Shown here: one piece after another, positions 57,360 through 64,000 of the stretch
Layout of the letters: every line of letters begins with the position of its first letter
Numbering within the stretch: the first letter of the stretch is position 1
Assembly (NCBI GenBank): GCA_031216125.1
Contig: CM062373.1
Span: 44,183,874 to 44,247,873, forward strand
Source of the DNA: Dalbergia cochinchinensis
Taxonomy: Eukaryota > Streptophyta > Magnoliopsida > Fabales > Fabaceae
Length of the DNA: 64,000 nt
Direction: 5' to 3'
Position numbers and translations under genes: made by a program
Notes under the pieces: model-generated
What the model was told of the DNA's origin: nothing
The model's input: only the letters and a program-made list of their open reading frames with translations
The model's database searches: none

Positions 57360-59709
57360 TGTAACATCCTAATAATTATTCCCATATGCTTAAGTCATAG
57401 CGAAATTTATTATTAAATTGTTATACTTTGAAGTCATGATTTTTCAGTTTCAAAATATAATATAGGCAAAAAGATAATGATAATAATTTTGTCTTTATTT
57501 AAAAAATCAAACTAGAAGCCTGGTGCATACACAATTATATGTAATAATAATATATAGCGGAATTAGCTAAGTAATAATAAACACATTCATCCAATCACAA
57601 GTCTAAAATAGTATATTGCAATAACAGGTAATTAACTCCAACAAGTATGTAGTTGCTATAATATAAATAGCATAAACGATAATAAGTCTCCGGCTAACAA
57701 TAGTCCAGTCACCGATAAACTAAAACACTGAATAATCAAATAGGTCTAATCAACTAACGTATCATAAGTGAAACTAAATCTTATCTACTCTTTAGGTACA
57801 TACTCCTCCTTAAGAGCTTCACTAGCTTGCTAGATGATATGGAAAAGGGAAAGGGTGAGAACTCAAAAGTTCCCAGTAAGGATAAATGCACACAGTAAAT
57901 TAGTGTTACCAAATAATCTCTAGCCATCTCGGTTTATTCTTGAAAAACACGAACATACGTTAAAATCTAATTAATAAGTTTCAAAGATCTTTACCCGAGG
58001 TAGATATGTTTGTTAATATGATCTTTCTTATCATGGATGCACTCCTAAATTTACATGCATGCATGACCATTCAGTAAATATCTAGATACAGAAAATTGAC
58101 ATACACTCATATGAGATAATTATTTCAATCTTTTTCAGTATCTTTCCTTACACATCTAGTTTATCCAATCAGTGGAGTAATGAGCTCATACCAATAGTTG
58201 GTCGTCATCAACAAATATCAGTGGAGATAAAGTGGGTGATCAGTGGGGGTTATCTCTTCTTAGCAGAGGCTCCAAATAATTACTATGAATATTACATCTG
58301 TTAACCTTTTCATGTAGATGCATACATGTATACGTATCTTGACACCATACCGTCACATTATATACGGATATCATCATATTGCAACTCAGGAAATTTTAAG
58401 TAAAATGTATATTGAAGCAATATAAACTGTCCAGTACCATCAATTATATACGAAGGTAAAACACATGCACTTCAAGGTTGTATTTATATATAATATCTTA
58501 AAAACAGCACCCCTGTATTCATAGAGTAAAGTAAATAAACGAAACCAATAAAATCCAGTATGCGAAATAAACAAGTATCATGATAATGAAATTGAAATAG
58601 AAGATCCTTTTCAATTTACATTGGGAAGAAGCTAATAGAAAGGCATAAATACAAACCGTGAAAAGCTACACAGGTCGACGCAATTGATCACAAGAATTTC
58701 TCATGGTGTAGACACAGAATGTGTAACATCCCCTGCTGCTTTATGGATTGACGACTGTCCCTACAAACCAACACGGGTCTTTTCAGCATGCTTTGTCCTC
58801 ACTCGCACGCTTCCTAGGAAAACTTCCCAGGAGGTCACCCATCTCAAAATTGCTCTAAGTCAAGCACACTTAACTGTGGAGTTCTTTCAGTTTGGGCTAC
58901 TAAAAAGAAGATGCATCTTGTTGGTATAGGTAGTACAAATCAATTCATATAAGCTTTCCTCAACTGTATAGTCCCATACCTATACAGTCTTAGGATCCCT
59001 CTCATTCGGGTGTGTAATCAGTTCATTCATGTACCCCTCCACTTTCGAAGTATGCCAGCAGCCGCTCCTTGTCCGTGCCTCCTTGCACGGCGATCACTCC
59101 CCGACTTCGAAATCCCTGGGCGTTACAGAATGTACCAAAAGCAATAAAATAGAAAGGTTTTCACAAAAATCCTTACTTGGTTTGAAGATCAATAGGAATT
59201 AGGGACTCTTAGAATTTGTTGACGTGGAAAAGGGCAAAATCCTCCTCCTCTATGCTTGGGTGTGTCCTGGCTTCAAGAGGAAGAATTGAGGATGAATTTT
59301 GTTCTTCCAAAAGTGATGATGATCTGTGATTAGAGATTTTGGAGAGATCAAAGAGATGAAGTGAAAAGAAATTTTATGGAGGTGAAAGGGCATGTAACCA
59401 TATGCTTTGCTAGGCCTTACTGTTGGGAGTTAACAATAGAAGTAAGAGAATGTGGGTAGTGGGCACTAATTTTACTTAGGAATAGAGATAGTGGATCCTC
59501 CCTTCCATACTAATTACAGATAGGATCTTTTTAAATAATAAAAAAATATCTAATCATATCTTATCTAAAAAAAATATTCTCTTAATATATATATATATAT
59601 AGTGGCTAAATTCCATTACTCTTATACTATTCACATTGGACCAAATATTATTTTAATTCCACATACACCAATAAAAAGAACTAAAAATAAGATAAATTGG
59701 GGTTTTACA
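57360..59709 (-). repeat. gypsy 3' LTR, 2,350 bp including a nested 406-bp LTR
   Basis: The plus strand begins TGTAACATCCTAATAATT and ends GGGGTTTTACA. Without the nested element and its extra GAATG it is about 1.94 kb. The conserved LTR motif is at about 57855-57895. The left flank is AATTA; the matching flank would lie at the far end of the element. An AT run lies at 59585-59601. Confidence 0.8.
58722..59127 (+). mobile_element. solo LTR, 406 bp, target duplication GAATG
   Basis: The ends TGTAACATCCCCTGC and CCTGGGCGTTACA have short inverted TGTAAC/GTTACA termini. GAATG flanks it on both sides (58717-58721 and 59128-59132). The other copy is at 5731-6130. It could also be a very short non-autonomous element, but no internal region or primer site is present. 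Confidence 0.9.
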
Positions 59710-59719
59710 TTCCCCCTCC

Positions 59720-60524
59720 TAAAAAAAAAAAAATTTCCTCTCAAAATTCATTACCTAGAAACAAATTTGGATATTGATACTTCATATTTGACTCCAACTC
59801 CTAAGTGAACTCCTCTGTAGTGCATTTTCCCCAAGCTACCTTCTCCAAGGGAATGGTCTTGTTCCTTAACTGTGTGACACCTTTGTCCATAATTTGTGAG
59901 GGCCATAGGTTAAAGGTCAGGTCAACCTTCAATTGTACTTGTTTTGACTAAACAACATGACTCGGGTCAGAATAGTACTTTCTGAGCTGAGACACTTGGA
60001 AGACATCATGGAGGTTTGAAAGATGAGGGGGGGTAAGGCCATATGGTAAACCATTGGCCCGACTATTTGGAGAACCTAGAAAGGACCAACGATTCTAAGA
60101 CTCAAATTCTTAAGTTTCATTGTGTTCCTATCTCTGTTGTGGGAGTAATTTTAAGGAATACATGTTCTCCTTCTTGAAACTCAAGAGGTTTTCTTTTCTG
60201 GTCAGCATAACTCTTTTGCCTACTATAGGCTGTAAGCATTCTCTCCCTAATCTTTCTAATCTGCTCGGTAGTCTGCCTCACAAGATTAGGTCCTAAAACA
60301 CCTTGCTTACCCTATTTTATACCAACACAATGAGGATTGACATTTCCTCCCATACAAAGCCTCACATGGAGCCATACCTATACTAGCATGGTAACTATTG
60401 TTATAGGCAAATTCCACAAGAAGTAAGTATTTGTCCCAACCCCGCTTCTCATCCATAATACATGCCCTCAGCATGTTTTCCAAAGTATGGATGGTTCTCT
60501 CAGATTGGCTATCCATCTGAGGGT
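59720..60524 (-). pseudogene. gypsy integrase, core end and C-terminal domain
   Basis: The minus strand opens with PQMDSQSERTIHTLENMLRA, then LLVEFAYNNSYHASIGMAPC and EALYGRKCQS: the last part of the integrase core, including the glutamate of the DDE triad (SERT). Further on come LSNLHDVFQVSQLRKYYSDP, LRNKTIPLEKVAWGKCTTEE and ELESNMKYQYPNLF, the C-terminal integrase domain and a chromodomain-like end typical of chromoviruses. Stops occur after WYKIG, in the middle stretch and in the tail, so it is dead. It is interrupted at 60525, where the core reads NPQ-D in intact relatives, by the 5-kb LTR. Confidence 0.9.
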
Positions 60525-61117
60525 TGTAACACCCTAATATTTAACTCAACACGCCTAGAATACATTTAAGTTAATTATTAGTTATTACTCTTTTGTTCAA
60601 GTTTTTTAACTCAAGACTTCTTGAAAATAATTTAGTGAAAATATAGGTAAATTTTTTTTTAAAAACTTAAATACCAAAATGTAAGCTGTGCATACTAAAT
60701 ATCTAACGTCATTTGTCTTGCCTGCATAAGAGAGATGTTAGAAACAAATAACAGATAAATACATAGTATAACCATGGCATAACATAACTCAAGTAATAAT
60801 AGCATATCAATAACTGTATCATAATAGTGATGTCATGTAAACTTAAGGACATCAGCATATATCCATTAATAGAATACAAACTGATAAATGAGATACGATC
60901 ACTCTAAAGGCAAATATCCAAAGGAAGGTTATCTCCGTAGCTCCTCATCCAGTCTCAAGATAAATCACAAACTACACAATCATTCATGTCTAGAGACGAC
61001 ACAGAAAAGAAAATGGATAAAAAACTTATACAAGAATCTCAGTAGGGTTTCCCGACTCTAACACAAGTGTCATCATCATCGTCCCCAGGAACCTCGGGTT
61101 TAATTATGAAAATGGTG

Positions 61118-61120
<3 letters not shown>

Positions 61121-61155
<35 letters not shown>
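61121..61155. repeat. AT microsatellite inside the LTR
   Basis: An uninterrupted AT run of about 17 units, absent from the copy at 25285-30322. Confidence 0.95.
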
Positions 61156-61159
<4 letters not shown>

Positions 61160-63051
61160 TCATTTGTTAAGTTCTAAATACCATTAGTCGAGGCTCGTAT
61201 CTTTAGCATGAATCTTAATGTCATGAATGCAACATATTTAGTCATTGATGCATGTCAATATCATATACATAATATCATAAAATTCACAAAACAAAGCATA
61301 TGATATAAAGAACATCATGATCATCATTCTTACAGGTGACTTAAACTTCTTTATTCTCTTTTCTTTGGGGACCGTCCTATAATTCTCTCTTTTCTTGAGA
61401 GTTCTAAGTTATGAGCTCATACCTCACTAGTCATCACTAGCGTAATTTTATCCCTTTTGATAACCTAAATTCCCGACTCTTAAGGTACATGATAGGGGGC
61501 ATTAGGATCACCTTTCATAACCTTTAATTTGGGGAGTCTAAAGGATCATTTTCTATTTGGATCACTTCTCATAACCTTTAATTCGGGGAGTCTAGAGGAT
61601 CATTTCCATGTGTCTTATGTCACCTTTAATCTTGGCATGCAAACATGAATAACTCATCATTTCAACATTTCATACTCATAAACTTCATGAACTTACGCAT
61701 GTCAATGAATCAAACATAACCATAACATGCCATAATTTAAATCACATAAACATGCATCATATTTCACTGCATATATCCATAAGCCATATAAATCTCAATA
61801 TATGAACATAGCCATCACAAGATATCAACCACATTCATCTCATCAAATAATCAATATTTACGTTTAAGCTCCAAAGGGGTCAAATCGCAATTTCTCAAGG
61901 GTTACGGGTCAAAACACAAATACCCCTTTTTAACACATTCTCACAAACTAGAGATCTTTAACATTAACCAGTACTTTCAATAGACATATGACCACTAGAA
62001 CCATATAACTCTCATCATAAAAACCTTTTAGGGCTATAGACCAAATTTTAACATACTTTAGGGGTCAAAGTGCAGAATTGCTTGTTTTTAATATTTAATA
62101 ACAACCGAAATTTCTAAAACTTTATCTAAACTTCATAAATGGTATTTTGGACTCATGAATACATTCAACATCATTAATAGCTCTAAATAAAATCATTTGG
62201 CTGAAATAACATAGTTAATGGTTCAAAACATAACTTTTCGCATTGTGCAAAATGGCCTAAACTCACTTTTAATTACCCTTTTATGCATCCGTGGTACCAA
62301 AAATAATTTTTACAAAAAATATAAGTAATTCATTAGTGTGTGAATAATGTGAACAACCTTGAACAACCCTTGAATAGAATCAGAAAATTAGTCTCCTTAA
62401 AGCTTCACAAAAACACAATTTTAATCATTTCTAGTTACTAGACTTTCCTAAAGTGCTAAGAACAATTTTTATAACAATTATTAGTGATCCTCAAGTGTGT
62501 GAATAGCTATAATCAGTAGTGAATAGTGGTGAACAATGATGAATAGTGCTGAACAGAAATCAGAAAAATTATCATTCTAAAAGTTTCATCAAAACACAAT
62601 TTTAATCCTTTTTAGTTACTAGTTTTTTCTAAGACACTAAATAATTTTTACAATAACTATTAGTGATTTAAACTTATCTAAACATCCTAAATCAGTAACC
62701 ATTCTAGTTCTAAAAGATTAGATGAGAATAATAAAACTTTGGCATTTAAAATCCTGAGATAAACCATATTCTTAATCTTTTGCAATTTCTAGATCTTTCA
62801 AAATTTCTTTGTACAATTCTAAAGACAAGATCATACCTAGAAATAAAATATATCAAGCTTTAAATCAGAATTATATAAGGGCCAAAAATAAATAGATAAG
62901 AAGTGTCCATGATCAAAATTGCCATTTAAGATAAGAGAAGTAAATCTTGAACTTTAGGATTTAAGTGATGACTAGAATCATAAACTTATCTTGTAACCTT
63001 ATTATTGTCATTATAAGGTGATAAATTGGAAATATAAATATGAAATGCAAG

Positions 63052-63400
63052 GCTTGAAATATAAATATAAAGATGCAAATTCATTCTTAGGTCTTTATGA
63101 TTTAGGTGATAACATGAAATGTAAATATGAATATGCAAGTTCATATTATTATCTTCAAGAATTAAAGTGATAACTTGAAATATAAATATGATTATGCCAA
63201 AGCTTGAAATATAAATATAAAGATGCAATTTCATTCTTAGATCTTTATGATTTAGGTGATAATTTGAAATGTAAATATGAATATGCAAGTTCATATTATT
63301 ATCTTTAAGAATTAAAGTGATAACTTGAAATATAAATATGATTATGCAAAACTTGAAATATAAATATGATATGCAAGAACTTGAAACATAAATATGGATG
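63052..63400 (-). repeat. 150-bp tandem repeat, about 2.3 copies, inside the LTR
   Basis: Units begin GCTTGAAATATAAATATAAA at 63052 and 63202, with a partial third from about 63350. They share TTCATTCTTAG, TTTATGATTTAGGTGATAA and GCAAGTTCATATTATTATCT. The open frame seen on the minus strand here is a product of this repeat. Confidence 0.85.
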
Positions 63401-64000
63401 CTAGTTCATTTTTATATCTTGTTAAGCTTAAAACTCAAAACTTAGTAATTCCTTTATTAATCTTTTAACATGAAGAATTAAACCTTGGGCTTTAGAGGTC
63501 ATTTAAATGATGGATTCACAACCACCGCCATGATTCCTCATCATGAAGCCATGGTCATTATCAAATCATAAAAATTGAAAATATAAAGGAAGAACAAAAG
63601 AAAGAACATGAAATAAAATCGCTACCAAGTTGTTTCTTGTTATCAAAAGGTAATGCTTGATCTTTAGAGAAGTTAGAAGAAGAAAATATGTCCTTAAAAT
63701 TTGGCCAAGATTAGAGCAAATGGAGGCAGGATTTTTCTTGTGTTTTTGTGTTTGATAATGGAAAGGTCATGTGTTTAGGAGTTGATTTATGGTTGGAATG
63801 TGTATGCTTGAGGTTTAGAACTTGATTAGAGGTTGGGAATGATGTCTCTTGAGTGTGAATGAGGAAGAAGAAGAAAGCTTGAACTATTGAGAGAATTAGA
63901 GAACTTTGAGTTAGAAAACTATCAAGTAAGAAAATACTAAGGCTAGGAATGTTTATGTGTGCATTTAGGCAATGGAAGAGCTCATATTTATAGGCCAAGG

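Larger units (their letters stand above)
57360..60524 (-). mobile_element. Ty3/gypsy (chromovirus-type) element, 3' part, with nested insertions
   Basis: On the minus strand: integrase from 60524, its C-terminal part to about 59725, a polypurine tract (AGGAGGGGG) at 59711-59719, then the 3' LTR (57360-59709). The LTR carries a nested solo LTR. The 5' part of the element is separated by the LTR inserted at 60525 and lies beyond the window if it survives. Confidence 0.85.
60525..64000 (-). mobile_element. second copy of the 5-kb LTR family, cut by the window edge
   Basis: It begins TGTAACACCCTAATATTT and aligns with the solo LTR at 25285 from its first base, including the block around CTCAGTAGGG (61038-61047) and the CCAGGAACCTCGGGTTT block (61085-61101). 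A TATAAATA box on the minus strand lies near 63985. It was inserted into gypsy integrase. The LTR-embedded frame of the first copy is absent here. Whether it is a solo LTR or a whole element cannot be told. Confidence 0.85.

Noticed and set aside
62986..63294. 102-codon minus-strand frame with repeated LHIHIYIS text
   Set aside because: It is produced by the 150-bp tandem repeat in an LTR and has no independent support.
1..64000. tRNA, rRNA or other structured RNA genes
   Set aside because: No cloverleaf or ribosomal sequence was recognised by reading; tRNA-like text is limited to retrotransposon primer-binding sites.

Overview
The window is nuclear DNA of a flowering plant, almost certainly a eudicot. 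It is AT-rich and intron-containing, and dense in degenerate Ty1/copia, Ty3/gypsy, LINE, CACTA-like and Mutator-type elements. I cannot name the species. The only host gene that looks complete is a five-exon, plus-strand Obg-family GTPase gene at 14415-16526, best matched to the plant mitochondrial type (OBGM, 511 residues).

Layout. 1-6271: a minus-strand Ty1/copia element running off the left edge (5' LTR 2978-3142), a fragment of a large gypsy LTR (3143-3895), a broken gypsy pol (3896-5730), a 400-bp LTR copy (5731-6130) and a relic of the same copia LTR (6131-6271). 6272-14414: low-copy-looking DNA with a possible last exon (6962-7014), an ABCF3/GCN20-like first-exon pseudogene (about 7640-7935), short tandem duplications, a gypsy LTR end with its primer site (about 9900-10012) and a possible DNA transposon (about 10410-11363). 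14415-16526: the Obg gene. 17468-20323: a gypsy LTR. 20324-31773: AT-rich repeat relics around a LINE endonuclease fragment that was split by a 5,038-bp solo LTR (25285-30322, target duplication CCCTT).

31774-44150: four supported MITE-like elements (three with 9-bp target duplications that match exactly), a palindrome array, a tandem duplication joined by plant telomere-like repeats, a LINE RNase H relic and a broken plant-mobile-domain gene. 44677-48212: a CACTA-like element carrying three exon pieces of a poly(A)-binding-protein gene with their introns. 49198-51273: a solo gypsy LTR (target duplication AAACA). 56935-64000: a copia end fragment, then a gypsy 3' LTR and integrase (57360-60524) that hosts a 406-bp solo LTR (58722-59127, target duplication GAATG) and is itself cut by a second copy of the 5-kb LTR family (60525 to the right edge).

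There is no operon or pathway here. The story is one ordinary GTPase gene in a nest of transposons. The points most worth following are the open reading frame inside the 5-kb LTR family, which has a diverged homologue at 3241-3700; a sense-strand motif shared by four otherwise different gypsy LTRs just upstream of that frame; and the captured poly(A)-binding-protein fragments.
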